From contig JAJDXO010000016.1 of assembly GCA_022823235.1 (NCBI GenBank), positions 21,202-85,201 of the forward strand: a DNA stretch of 64,000 bases, read 5' to 3'. Made by a program: the position numbers and the translations under genes. The notes below the pieces were generated by a model. That model worked only from the letters and a program-made list of their open reading frames with translations, did not search any database and was not told the DNA's origin. The DNA is from Rhodospirillales bacterium (GTDB taxonomy: Bacteria; Pseudomonadota; Alphaproteobacteria; Rhodospirillales; UBA2165). This document shows positions 34,143-42,458 of the stretch, in pieces (positions within the stretch are counted from its first letter, which is position 1; the number at the start of each line of letters is the position of its first letter).

Positions 34143-34949
34143 ATGCTTGCCATTCCCTTTCCCGCCATTGACCCTGTGATCGTCGACTTCGGGCCGCTCA
34201 TCGGTCTGCCGCTGGCCATCCGCTGGTATTCGGTCATGTGGCTCGGCGGGTGTGTGCTCGCTTGGCTGTATGTCCGCTGGTTCATTGTCCGGCCGCCCCA
34301 CGCCATGAGCGATCGGGATGCGTCCGATTTTCTGTTCTGGGCCATTCTGGCGACCGTGATCGGCGGACGGCTCGGCTATGTGGGGTTCTACATGCCCCAG
34401 CTGATGCTCGATAACCCGCTCAGCTTGTTTGCCATTTGGCAGGGCGGCATGTCGTTCCATGGCGGCCTGATCGGCGTGATCGTCGCCATTATCCTGTTCG
34501 CCCGGAAACGCAACCTGGATTTGTTGGCGATGAGCGACGCAATCGCCTGCGCCGCGCCGATCGGCCTGTTTCTGGTCCGCATCGCCAATTTCATCAACGG
34601 TGAGCTCTATGGACGGGTGACCGATGCGCCGTGGGGTATGGTGTTTCCGGGAGGCGGCGATCTGCCGCGCCATCCGAGCCAGCTTTACGAAGCCGCCCTC
34701 GAAGGCCTGGTGCTTTTCCTGATCCTGTTCGTGGTCTCGCGTTCCGAACGCATCCGGATGAAATCCGGCATGCTGACCGGCATCTTCTTCATCGGTTATG
34801 CCGCGGCCCGCGGCCTGGTCGAACTGGTCCGCGAGCCCGACGCCCACCTCGGTCTCCTGCTGGGGGGTGCGACCATGGGCCAGCTTCTCTCCATCCCCGT
34901 GCTACTGTTGGGCCTGTATCTCGTGATTCGCGCTCAAAGGACCGCGTGA
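34143..34949 (+). CDS. lgt: prolipoprotein diacylglyceryl transferase
   Basis: The 268-residue inner-membrane enzyme adds diacylglycerol from phosphatidylglycerol to the lipobox cysteine of prolipoproteins. Typical Lgt blocks are IRWYSVMWLGGCVLAW, GGRLGYVGFYMP, WQGGMSFHGGLIGVI and the signature VRIANFINGELYGRVTDAPWGMVFPGGGDLPRHPSQLYEAALEG, with the essential Arg of the G-x-x-N-F-x-N-x-E-x-x-G motif. It overlaps the next gene by four bases (GTGA) in the lgt - MidA-like - pgeF series. Confidence 0.96.
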   Translation: MLAIPFPAIDPVIVDFGPLIGLPLAIRWYSVMWLGGCVLAWLYVRWFIVRPPHAMSDRDASDFLFWAILATVIGGRLGYVGFYMPQLMLDNPLSLFAIWQGGMSFHGGLIGVIVAIILFARKRNLDLLAMSDAIACAAPIGLFLVRIANFINGELYGRVTDAPWGMVFPGGGDLPRHPSQLYEAALEGLVLFLILFVVSRSERIRMKSGMLTGIFFIGYAAARGLVELVREPDAHLGLLLGGATMGQLLSIPVLLLGLYLVIRAQRTA

Positions 34950-36034
34950 CAAACCTCAACCGCATTCTCCGCGAACTGATCGGGCGGGACGGGCCGATCA
35001 CCGTCGCCGAGTACATGGAACTCGCCCTCTCGCACCCCGAACACGGCTATTACACGACGCGGGAACCTTTCGGCGCATCGGGCGATTTCACAACCGCTCC
35101 CGAAGTCAGTCAGATGTTCGGCGAACTGATCGGACTGTGGCTGGGGGTGGCGTGGCGCAACATGGGGCGGCCCGATTCCGTCCATTTGATCGAGCTGGGC
35201 CCCGGCCGCGGCACCCTGATGAAAGACATCCTGCGGGCGGCGAGGGGTGTATCGGGTTTTCGCGAAGCGATTTCCGTGACGCTCGTGGAAATGAGCGGCC
35301 GGCTGATTGAGGTGCAGCGGGAGACCCTGCGCGGCGCCGAGATTTCGATCCAATGGCAGCCTGCTCCCGATCCACTGCCGGTCGGACCCTGCCTGGTCGT
35401 CGCCAACGAGTTTATCGATGCGCTGCCGGTCTCGCAGTTCGTCAGGGCGGAAAACGAATGGCGGGAGCGTCTGGTCGGGCTGGAAGACGGCCGGCTGACA
35501 TTTGCGGTCTCCGATCAAGGGACGGACCGGGCGGATGCCGTTGCCCGGGATTTGAGTGCGACTCCCGGAGATATCGTTGAACGAAGGGCGCGGGCGGAAA
35601 CGCTGGTCCGTGACATCGGCTCCCATCTTTCGGCCCACGGCGGCGCCGCCCTGTTGATCGATTACGGGCATCGTTTGAGCGGGATCGGCGATACCCTGCA
35701 GGCAGTGCGGTCCCACGAGTACCACCCGCCTCTCGATGCGCCCGGCACCGCCGATCTCACCGCCCATGTGGACTTCGAGGCGCTGGCGCGTGCCGGCCGT
35801 GACGGCGGCGCCCAAATTCACGGACCGGTAACCCAGCGATCGTTCCTCACCGAACTCGGCATTTTTCATCGCCACCGGTCCCTGGCGGAGACGGCCGACG
35901 GCGCCCGGAAGCGTTCGCTCGATTCGGCGCTTCACCGCCTCATCGGCGTCAACGAAATGGGCAGCCTGTTTAAAGTGCTGGCCCTCGCCGCGCCGGGACT
36001 GCAAATTGAGGCCGGTTTCGACGGGACCGAGTGA
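34946..36034 (+). CDS. MidA/NDUFAF7 family SAM-dependent methyltransferase
   Basis: The 362-residue protein matches COG1565. It has YMELALSHPEHGYYTTREPFGASGDFTTAPEVSQMFGELIGLW near residue 22, the SAM motif HLIELGPGRGTLMKDILRA near 80, and CLVVANEFIDALPVSQFV near 148. The mitochondrial member NDUFAF7 methylates an arginine of a complex I subunit during assembly; the bacterial target is not known. The GTG at 34946 overlaps the lgt stop, so translation is coupled. Confidence 0.92.
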   Translation: MTNLNRILRELIGRDGPITVAEYMELALSHPEHGYYTTREPFGASGDFTTAPEVSQMFGELIGLWLGVAWRNMGRPDSVHLIELGPGRGTLMKDILRAARGVSGFREAISVTLVEMSGRLIEVQRETLRGAEISIQWQPAPDPLPVGPCLVVANEFIDALPVSQFVRAENEWRERLVGLEDGRLTFAVSDQGTDRADAVARDLSATPGDIVERRARAETLVRDIGSHLSAHGGAALLIDYGHRLSGIGDTLQAVRSHEYHPPLDAPGTADLTAHVDFEALARAGRDGGAQIHGPVTQRSFLTELGIFHRHRSLAETADGARKRSLDSALHRLIGVNEMGSLFKVLALAAPGLQIEAGFDGTE

Positions 36035-36055
36035 AGCCGGGAGCGCCACGCCGGG

Positions 36056-36823
36056 ATGATTACCTTTGCCGCCCTCAATGGCCTGACCAATATCCGCCAT
36101 GCGTTCTTCACCAAGCTCGGCGGCGTCAGCACGGGCGTCTATGATTCTCTCAATTGCGGCTACGGCTCGGGCGATGCGCCGGAGAACGTCACCCGCAACC
36201 GGCGGATCGCGCTGGAGCGTCTCGGCGTGACGGACTGGCCGCTGGTGACGGCTTACCAGGAGCATACCGCCGACGTGGTTACCGTCGCGGAACCCTGGGA
36301 GCATCACGATGCGCCGGTTGCCGATGGTCTGGTCACCGACCGTCCGGGGTTGATTCTCGGCATTTTGTCGGCCGACTGCGCGCCGGTGATGCTGGCCGAC
36401 CCCGACGCCGGGGTGGTTGGCGCGGCCCATGCGGGCTGGCGCGGCGCGCGGGCCGGCATTCTCGAGGCGACCATGGCCGCCATGTCCGGCCTCGGCGCCG
36501 ATCCGGCGAATACCTTTGCGGCCATCGGCCCGTGCATCGCCCAGCGCTCCTACGAGGTCACCGACGGGTTTGCCGAGCCGATCCTCGAGGAAGACGAGCG
36601 CAATGCCGATCTGTTCGCGCCCGGCCGTCGCGATGGTCATCCCATGTTCGATCTGCCCGGATATGTGGGCCGGCGGCTCAACGACATGAAACTGCGGCAC
36701 GTAGTCCGGTCGCCCTGCGATACCTGCCGGGAGAGCGATCGGTTTTTCAGCTATCGCCGGTCGGTTCTCAATGACGAGCCGGATTACGGGCGCGGCCTCT
36801 CCGTGGTTACTCTTCACGAATAG
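36056..36823 (+). CDS. pgeF: peptidoglycan editing factor PgeF (YfiH/laccase-domain family)
   Basis: The 255-residue protein has the YfiH core: RHAFFTKLGGVSTGVYDSLNCGYGSGD, LSADCAPVMLADPDAGVVGAAHAGWRGARAGILEATMAAM and IGPCIAQRSYEV, then PCDTCRESDRFFSYRRS. The His and Cys residues (AAHAGWR, SADCAP) form the metal site. The family removes wrongly built L-Ser-containing peptidoglycan precursors in E. coli. It follows the MidA-like gene by 21 bases. Confidence 0.94.
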   Translation: MITFAALNGLTNIRHAFFTKLGGVSTGVYDSLNCGYGSGDAPENVTRNRRIALERLGVTDWPLVTAYQEHTADVVTVAEPWEHHDAPVADGLVTDRPGLILGILSADCAPVMLADPDAGVVGAAHAGWRGARAGILEATMAAMSGLGADPANTFAAIGPCIAQRSYEVTDGFAEPILEEDERNADLFAPGRRDGHPMFDLPGYVGRRLNDMKLRHVVRSPCDTCRESDRFFSYRRSVLNDEPDYGRGLSVVTLHE

Positions 36824-36843
36824 GCGGCACACTGGCGTCACCC

Positions 36844-36909
36844 ATGCCCTATATGGTTATGCTTCTGATATTCACGTTGCTGGTCATGTTGGCTTTCTGT
36901 GCGGCATAG
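36844..36909 (+). CDS. possible 21-residue hydrophobic peptide
   Basis: ATG at 36844 opens a 21-codon frame (MPYMVMLLIFTLLVMLAFCAA) that ends 11 bases inside the next gene. It would form one membrane helix. The following lipoprotein gene has a GTG start and no clear ribosome site, so translational coupling through this peptide is possible. Support is weak: length and composition only. Confidence 0.3.
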   Translation: MPYMVMLLIFTLLVMLAFCAA

Positions 36910-37483
36910 CTCGATCCTGGTTTCCATTGTGGCGCTCGGTGCGCTGGCCGCTTGCGGGCCGATCCCGCAGCCGTTCGCCCATCAGGGCGGGCCGGAGCGC
37001 TCAAATCCGCTGATCAAGGTGCCGGCCGGCCTTGCCGTGCGGGTCGATCCGCCGAGCGGATTGAAGCCCGGGCCGGCCGCCGCCGAGACGCGCGCGGCGC
37101 TCCGCCGCGTTCGGGTCGCCGGCGTATCCGGCGCGCCGGGAGACGGTGATACGGCCCTCGCCGGCGCTATCCGCCGGGCGCTGCTTCGCCACGGCGCCCG
37201 CATCGTCGGCGCGGAAGGCGAATCGGACTACCAAATTGTCGGACAAGTGGATCTGACCCCGCCCGCCGCCGGCCGTCAGGACATCACCATCCGGTGGGTC
37301 GTCAACGGTGCCGACGGCTCGGAGTTGGGCGACGTCGTGCAGCGAAACGCCATCCGGGCCGGCGCCCTCGATCGGCCGTGGGGGGCCGTCGCCGGGGTTA
37401 TCGCGGCCGCCGCCGGTCCCGGCATCATCGAGGTCATGGACAAGGCCGAGGCGGCCAAATCGGCGGCACGACCGGGCCGGTGA
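36899..37483 (+). CDS. putative lipoprotein
   Basis: A 194-residue protein with a lipoprotein signal peptide: MRHSSILVSIVALGALAACGPIPQPF, where LAAC is a lipobox and C19 would be lipidated by Lgt (encoded just upstream). The mature part has an alpha/beta-like C-terminal domain (ALAGAIRRALLRHGARIVGAEGESDYQIVGQVDLTPPAAGRQDITIRWVVNGADGSELGDVVQRN) resembling small envelope lipoproteins of unknown function. The start is GTG at 36899. It sits between pgeF and prs. Confidence 0.8.
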   Translation: MRHSSILVSIVALGALAACGPIPQPFAHQGGPERSNPLIKVPAGLAVRVDPPSGLKPGPAAAETRAALRRVRVAGVSGAPGDGDTALAGAIRRALLRHGARIVGAEGESDYQIVGQVDLTPPAAGRQDITIRWVVNGADGSELGDVVQRNAIRAGALDRPWGAVAGVIAAAAGPGIIEVMDKAEAAKSAARPGR

Positions 37484-37627
37484 GTGATCCGCGGAGGCGG
37501 CCCGGGATTCTCGTTTACAGACTTATGACGCGCTGATACATAGGTCGCGCTCGAAAGCGGCGCCGCTGATCTCCGGGGGGAGGTCTCCTTTGAGCGCGCC
37601 GCCCGCCGACTCGGGGGTCCGCCAGGG

Positions 37628-38560
37628 ATGAAAATCCTCACCTGCAACAGCAACCGTCCTCTTGCCGAAGCCATATCCGCCTACCTGAATCTGCCGCTGA
37701 CCAAGGCCAGCATCCGGCGCTTTTCGGATATGGAGGTCTTCGTCGAGATCAACGAGAACGTTCGCGGCGAGGACGTCTTCGTCATTCAGTCGACCTCTTT
37801 TCCGGCCAACGACAATCTGATGGAACTGTTGGTTACCCTGGATGCGCTCCGGCGCGGATCGGCCCGGCGGGTAACGGCGGTGGTGCCATATTTCGGCTAT
37901 GCCCGCCAGGACCGGAAATCGAGCCCCCGTTCGCCGATCTCGGCCAAGCTGGTGGCCAACCTGATCACCAGCGCCGGCGCCGACCGGCTGCTGACCCTCG
38001 ATCTTCATGCCGGCCAGATTCAGGGCTTCTTCGATATTCCCGTCGACAATCTTTATGCCCAGCCGGTGTTTACCAAGGACATTGGCGACCGGTTCGACAA
38101 CAACCACACCATGGTGGTGTCCCCCGATGTCGGCGGCGTGGTCCGGGCGCGGGCCATCGCCAAGCGGATCGACGCCGATCTGGCGATCATCGACAAGCGG
38201 CGCGAGCGGGCCGGCGAATCCGAGGTGATGAACATTATCGGCGACGTGAAGGACCGGCGCTGCATTCTGATCGACGATATCGTCGATTCGGCGGGCACCC
38301 TGTGCAACGCGGCTCAGGCGCTCAAGGATGCGGGCGCCGAATCGGTCTCCGCCTACGTCACCCACGGCGTGTTGTCCGGCGGCGCGGTGGCGCGGGTTTC
38401 GTCTTCGCCGATGGAGACCCTGGTGACCACCGACAGCATCATGGCGACCGAGGCCGTGCGGGTTGCGCACAACATCAGCCAGCTGACGATTGCGCCCTTG
38501 ATGGCCGAGGCGATCCGGCGGATTTCGGACGAGCATTCGGTCTCCTCGCTATTTGACTAA
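37628..38560 (+). CDS. prs: ribose-phosphate pyrophosphokinase
   Basis: The 310-residue class I PRPP synthase makes phosphoribosyl pyrophosphate from ribose 5-phosphate and ATP. Landmarks are [71 protein letters not shown] and the PRPP loop [18 protein letters not shown] near 218. It lies in the conserved pgeF - prs - rplY - pth - ychF order. Confidence 0.97.
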   Translation: MKILTCNSNRPLAEAISAYLNLPLTKASIRRFSDMEVFVEINENVRGEDVFVIQSTSFPANDNLMELLVTLDALRRGSARRVTAVVPYFGYARQDRKSSPRSPISAKLVANLITSAGADRLLTLDLHAGQIQGFFDIPVDNLYAQPVFTKDIGDRFDNNHTMVVSPDVGGVVRARAIAKRIDADLAIIDKRRERAGESEVMNIIGDVKDRRCILIDDIVDSAGTLCNAAQALKDAGAESVSAYVTHGVLSGGAVARVSSSPMETLVTTDSIMATEAVRVAHNISQLTIAPLMAEAIRRISDEHSVSSLFD

Positions 38561-38593
38561 TCCCCGTTAAACCACTAAAACGCGGCACTTTCC

Positions 38594-38620
38594 CGGCGGC
38601 GGCACCCCTGGAGGCCGCCG
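38594..38620 (+). terminator. GC hairpin between prs and rplY
   Basis: CGGCGGC (38594-38600) pairs with GCCGCCG (38614-38620) around a 13-base loop, followed by CATTTGATTG. The T-run is poor, so it may attenuate rather than terminate, or affect rplY expression. Confidence 0.35.
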
Positions 38621-38643
38621 CATTTGATTGAGGAGCGCGACAC

Positions 38644-39345
38644 ATGGCTGACGTTTCGACGTTCAATGCCGAACAGCGTGACCGGGCCGGCAAGGGGGTG
38701 GCACGGGCGCATCGGCGCGAGGGCCGCATTCCGGCGGTCATTTACGGCAACAAGATGGAACCGGTGATGATTTCCCTGGATGGGCGGGAGCTTACGAAGC
38801 AGCTCTCCCAGACCGGATTTTTCACCCGGGTTTTCGAGGTCAAGGTGAACGGCGACAGCCACGACGTGCTGGCCCGCGACGTACAGGTCGACCCCCTGAC
38901 CGACCGTCCCCTTCACGTGGATTTCCTGCGCTTCGGCGCCGATACCAAGATCGCGGTGGAAGTGCCCTGCGCCTTCCTCAACGGGGACGATTCACCGGGC
39001 CTCAGGCGGGGCGGCGTGCTGAACGTCGTCCGCCGCGAGGTTGAATTGCTGTGCTCGCCGCTGAACATTCCGCAGGAACTGACCTTCGACCTCACCGGTC
39101 TCGACATCGGTGATTCGATCCACATCAGCGCCATCGAGCTGCCCGACGGCGTGACCCCGACGGTGACCGACCGCGACTTCACGGTGGCCACCATCGCCGC
39201 CCCGACCATCCAGGTCGAGGAAGAGCCCGAAGAGGATGAAGAAGGCCTCGAAGGCGAAGAGGGCGAAGAGGGCGTCGAAGGCGAAGAGGGCGTCGAGGGC
39301 GAAGAGAGCGGCGGCGAAGACGAATCGGACGGCGGCGAAGAGTAG
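38644..39345 (+). CDS. rplY: 50S ribosomal protein L25 (CTC type)
   Basis: The 233-residue protein has the L25 5S-rRNA-binding domain (FNAEQRDRAGKGVARAHRREGRIPAVIYGNKMEPVMISLD, about 6-95) and the CTC-type second domain (HVDFLRFGADTKIAVEVPCAFLNGDDSPGLRRGGVLNVVRREVELLCSP, about 96-185). The last 45 residues are almost all Glu, Gly and Asp (EEDEEGLEGEEGEEGVEG), a low-complexity acidic tail. The ATG follows GAGGAG. Confidence 0.96.
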   Translation: MADVSTFNAEQRDRAGKGVARAHRREGRIPAVIYGNKMEPVMISLDGRELTKQLSQTGFFTRVFEVKVNGDSHDVLARDVQVDPLTDRPLHVDFLRFGADTKIAVEVPCAFLNGDDSPGLRRGGVLNVVRREVELLCSPLNIPQELTFDLTGLDIGDSIHISAIELPDGVTPTVTDRDFTVATIAAPTIQVEEEPEEDEEGLEGEEGEEGVEGEEGVEGEESGGEDESDGGEE

Positions 39346-39404
39346 TTCGAAGCCTGATCCGGCGTTTTTCCGGCGCCCGCCAGAGCAGGCCGCAGGAGGC
39401 AGCC

Positions 39405-40025
39405 ATGCTGCTCTTGGTCGGTCTCGGCAATCCCGGGGCCAAGTACGAGAACAACCGGCACAATGTCGGTTTCATGGCCGTGGACGCGCTGCACGACCGC
39501 TACGGCAAGGGTCCTTATCGCTCGAAGTTCGGCGGCCATCTGGCCGAGGCCGAGATCGGCGGCGAAAAAGTCCATCTGTTCAAACCGGCCACCTACATGA
39601 ACGCATCGGGCCGGGCGGTGCGCGGCGTCACCCGGTTCTTCAAGATCAAGAACAAGGATGTGACGGTGCTCTACGACGAACTCGACCTGGTTTCGGGAAA
39701 GATCAGGGTCAAACGGGGCGGCGGCGCGGCCGGCCACAACGGCATCAGGAGCATCAGCGCCAATATCGGTCCGGAGTTCAGGCGGGTGCGGATCGGGATT
39801 GGCCACCCCGGCGACAAGGACCGGGTGACCGGACATGTGCTGGGGAACTTCACCAAGGCCGACCGGGGCTGGCTGAACGACATGCTGATGGCCATCGTCC
39901 AGGCGGCGCCGGTGCTGGTGGAGGGCGATGACGCGCGCTTCATGTCCGACGTGGCGCTGATCACCAATCCGCCGAAGGAAAAATCGAAACCCGGCAGCGA
40001 AAAGACGGCAAAGGAAAAAGACTAG
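39405..40025 (+). CDS. pth: peptidyl-tRNA hydrolase
   Basis: The 206-residue enzyme frees tRNA from peptidyl-tRNA that drops off ribosomes. The signature is VGLGNPGAKYENNRHNVGFMAVDAL with the catalytic His of NRHNVGF (H22-like position), then KPATYMNASGRAV and YDELDLVSGKIRVKRGGGAAGHNGIRSI. A Lys-rich tail (PKEKSKPGSEKTAKEKD) ends it. GGAGG precedes the ATG. The ychF GTG follows its stop directly. Confidence 0.96.
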   Translation: MLLLVGLGNPGAKYENNRHNVGFMAVDALHDRYGKGPYRSKFGGHLAEAEIGGEKVHLFKPATYMNASGRAVRGVTRFFKIKNKDVTVLYDELDLVSGKIRVKRGGGAAGHNGIRSISANIGPEFRRVRIGIGHPGDKDRVTGHVLGNFTKADRGWLNDMLMAIVQAAPVLVEGDDARFMSDVALITNPPKEKSKPGSEKTAKEKD

Positions 40026-41123
40026 GTGGGATTCACCTGCGGCATCGTCGGCCTGCCCAATGTCGGCAAGTCGACCCTGTTCAACGCCCTGACCGCCACC
40101 GCGCAGGCCGAGACGGCCAACTATCCGTTTTGCACCATCGAGCCCAACTCGGGCCAGGTGAACGTGCCCGACCCGCGCCTCGACCGGATTGCCGAAACCG
40201 CCGCCGTGGAGAAGGTAGTGCCCACCCAACTGGAGTTCGTCGATATCGCCGGTCTGGTCGAAGGCGCCTCCGAGGGCGAGGGGCTCGGCAACCGGTTCCT
40301 CGGCAACATCCGGGAGGTGGACGCCATCCTTCATGTGGTCCGGTGCTTCGCCGACGACGACATCTCGCACGTTTCCGGCGGCATCGATCCCCTGGGCGAC
40401 ATCGAAACGGTGGAAACGGAGTTGATGCTGTCCGATCTGGAAAGCCTGGAACGCCGCCGTGAGCCGCTGGTCAAGAAATCCCGGGGACAGGACAAGGAGG
40501 CCAAGGCGCAGCTCGAACTGGTCGACCGGACGCTCGAACTGTTGCGCGGCGGCAGGCCGGCGCGCGCGCTTCAGGTGGGAGAAAACGAAGCCAAGGCATT
40601 TCGGATGCTGCACCTCCTGACCTCGAAACCGGTGCTCTACGTCTGCAATGTCGAAGAGGATGCCGCGGCCGGGGGAAACGGCCATTCGGCCGAGGTCGCC
40701 GAATACGCCGCCGCGGCCGGCGCCGGTACGGTCGTGATTTCGGCCAAGATAGAGGCCGAGGTGTCGCTATTGGCCGGGGACGACAAGCGGGAGTTTCTGG
40801 AAGCCATCGGCCTGGAGGAGACCGGCCTCGCCCGGCTCATCCGGGCGGGCTACGAGCTGCTTGGCCTGATTACCTTTTTCACCGTCGGGCCCAACGAGGC
40901 CCGCGCCTGGACAGTGACCGACGGTACCCGCGCCCGGGACGCGGCGGGCGCCGTTCACACCGATTTCGCCCGCGGCTTCATCGCCGCCGAGACCATCGAT
41001 GTGGACGACTTTTTGTCGCTCGGCGGCGAGCAGCCGGCCAAGGATGCGGGCAAGATGCGCCAGGAGGGCCGCGACTACGTGGTCGAGGACGGAGACGTCA
41101 TCCTGTTCCGATTCAACGTCTAA
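40026..41123 (+). CDS. ychF: redox-regulated ATPase YchF/OLA1
   Basis: The 365-residue Obg-family P-loop protein binds ATP in preference to GTP and associates with ribosomes. G1 is GLPNVGKSTLFNALT, followed by NYPFCTIEPNSGQVNVPDPRLD, G3 DIAGLVEGASEGEGLGNRFL and a C-terminal TGS domain (LITFFTVGPNEARAWTVTDGTRARDAAGAVHTDFARGFIAAET). The start is GTG immediately after the pth stop. Confidence 0.96.
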   Translation: MGFTCGIVGLPNVGKSTLFNALTATAQAETANYPFCTIEPNSGQVNVPDPRLDRIAETAAVEKVVPTQLEFVDIAGLVEGASEGEGLGNRFLGNIREVDAILHVVRCFADDDISHVSGGIDPLGDIETVETELMLSDLESLERRREPLVKKSRGQDKEAKAQLELVDRTLELLRGGRPARALQVGENEAKAFRMLHLLTSKPVLYVCNVEEDAAAGGNGHSAEVAEYAAAAGAGTVVISAKIEAEVSLLAGDDKREFLEAIGLEETGLARLIRAGYELLGLITFFTVGPNEARAWTVTDGTRARDAAGAVHTDFARGFIAAETIDVDDFLSLGGEQPAKDAGKMRQEGRDYVVEDGDVILFRFNV

Positions 41124-41752
41124 ATCGCGTGGGTCCAGATCATCCCGGCGGCGAGCACGATCAGGATGATCCCGGTAACGATGGATATGCCCCGCGCAAC
41201 GGAGGGCGTAACCAGCCACCGGCGGGCCTTTTCGGCGGCGGCGACGATGGCGACTTGCCAGACGATGTTGATGGCGATGTAGGCGGCGCCGAGGACGGCC
41301 AACTGGGCCGCGGTATTGTCCTTCTCGACGACGACGAAGCCCGGCATCAGGGCAAGGAACAGCAGGATGACCTTGGGGTTGAAGACATTGCTCATCACCG
41401 CGTCCCGCCACGCCTTGTGGATGCCGACCGGGGGACCGTCGCCGGTCAGCCCCAACCCGCCGCCGCCGGCCCGCAGGGCCTGGTAACCGAGAAACGCGAT
41501 GTAGGCGCCGCCGACGATGGCGACGCCCTTGAACAGCACCGGCGAGGCGGCGACGATGATCGTCAGCCCCGCCGCCGCGGCGATGGTGTGAATGGCGAGA
41601 CCGAGCTGGACGCCGGCCATGGCGACCATGCCCACCCGCCCGCCGGAGGTCATGGTGTAGCGGATGATCAGCACCGTGTCGGGCCCCGGCGAGACGATAA
41701 TGACCGAGGCGGCGATGAGAAACGCGATCAGAATGGCGGGATCGACGGGCAT
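41120..41752 (-). CDS. LysE family exporter
   Basis: The 210-residue protein has six predicted membrane helices and the LysE/RhtB pattern: LIAFLIAASVIIVSPGPDTVLIIRYTMTSGGRVGMVAMAGVQLGLAIHT at the start and FNPKVILLFLALMPGFV near 122. Members export amino acids or related solutes. Its stop overlaps the convergent ychF stop by four bases. Confidence 0.92.
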   Translation of the reverse strand: MPVDPAILIAFLIAASVIIVSPGPDTVLIIRYTMTSGGRVGMVAMAGVQLGLAIHTIAAAAGLTIIVAASPVLFKGVAIVGGAYIAFLGYQALRAGGGGLGLTGDGPPVGIHKAWRDAVMSNVFNPKVILLFLALMPGFVVVEKDNTAAQLAVLGAAYIAINIVWQVAIVAAAEKARRWLVTPSVARGISIVTGIILIVLAAGMIWTHAI

Positions 41753-41874
41753 GGTCCGACGAGGTAGGCGCGGCCATCCGGCAAGTCAAGCGGTGCCTCC
41801 TTGCCGATGTCGGGGCAAGGAGGTAGGCTCGAGCGCGATTGCTTCGCAAGTAAAACAACACGATTGGGACCAAG

Positions 41875-42375
41875 ATGGCTGAGAACCGCCCCGATGCCGT
41901 TGAGCGAATGTTCGATGACACTCGCCGCGCCGGACCGACGCCGCTCGCCAACCAGCTTCAGGCGGTCGCCCGGATCGTATTGCGAAGCGCCCTCAGGCGA
42001 TACCCCAAGGAGCTCGACCTGTCCTTTGTACATGCCGCGGTGATCGGCGGGATCGGCACATTCGGTCCTATCGCCGCCCGGGACCTTGCAGCCCTGCTAA
42101 CCATGCACGAGGGCCAACTCAGCCGAACCATGGGTGAACTGGTGGAGAAAGGATGGGTTGACCGAATGGCCGATCCGGCGGACTCGCGGCGAAAGATGCT
42201 GATGCTGACCAAGGCGGGCAAACGGCTCTATCGGCAGGTGATTGCGGTACAAGATCGACGGGAAGAAAGATTTTTGTCCGGGATCAGCAATGAGGACTGG
42301 GAGAATTTCCTCGCCACCCTGTCACGCATCCGCTCCAATGCGGAGGCGGTGCTCGCGGAGGAAGCTGCCGATTAA
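41875..42375 (+). CDS. MarR family transcriptional regulator
   Basis: The 166-residue protein is a MarR-type winged helix dimer: FGPIAARDLAALLTMHEGQLSRTMGELVEKGWVDRMADPADSRRKMLMLTKAGKRLYRQV (about 64-122), with long flanking helices. It lies 83 bases upstream of a Rieske oxygenase gene on the same strand, and a near-perfect palindrome in the gap is its likely operator. Such regulators often respond to aromatic ligands. Confidence 0.92.
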   Translation: MAENRPDAVERMFDDTRRAGPTPLANQLQAVARIVLRSALRRYPKELDLSFVHAAVIGGIGTFGPIAARDLAALLTMHEGQLSRTMGELVEKGWVDRMADPADSRRKMLMLTKAGKRLYRQVIAVQDRREERFLSGISNEDWENFLATLSRIRSNAEAVLAEEAAD

Positions 42376-42400
42376 TAGCCTGCAAAAATTTTTCACAATT

Positions 42401-42418
42401 TACTTTACTAGTGAAGTA
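42401..42418. promoter_or_regulatory. palindromic operator between marR and the Rieske gene
   Basis: TACTTTACTAGTGAAGTA is an 18-base palindrome with one mismatched pair (arms TACTT/AAGTA around ACTAGT). The size and dyad fit MarR sites. TATAAA (42417-42422) overlaps its right edge and could be the -10 of the Rieske gene, with TTCACA upstream at 19 bases, so binding would block the promoter. Confidence 0.7.
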
Positions 42419-42458
42419 TAAAGGTGTATGATGGCCGACATACAGCGGGAGAAGGGCA

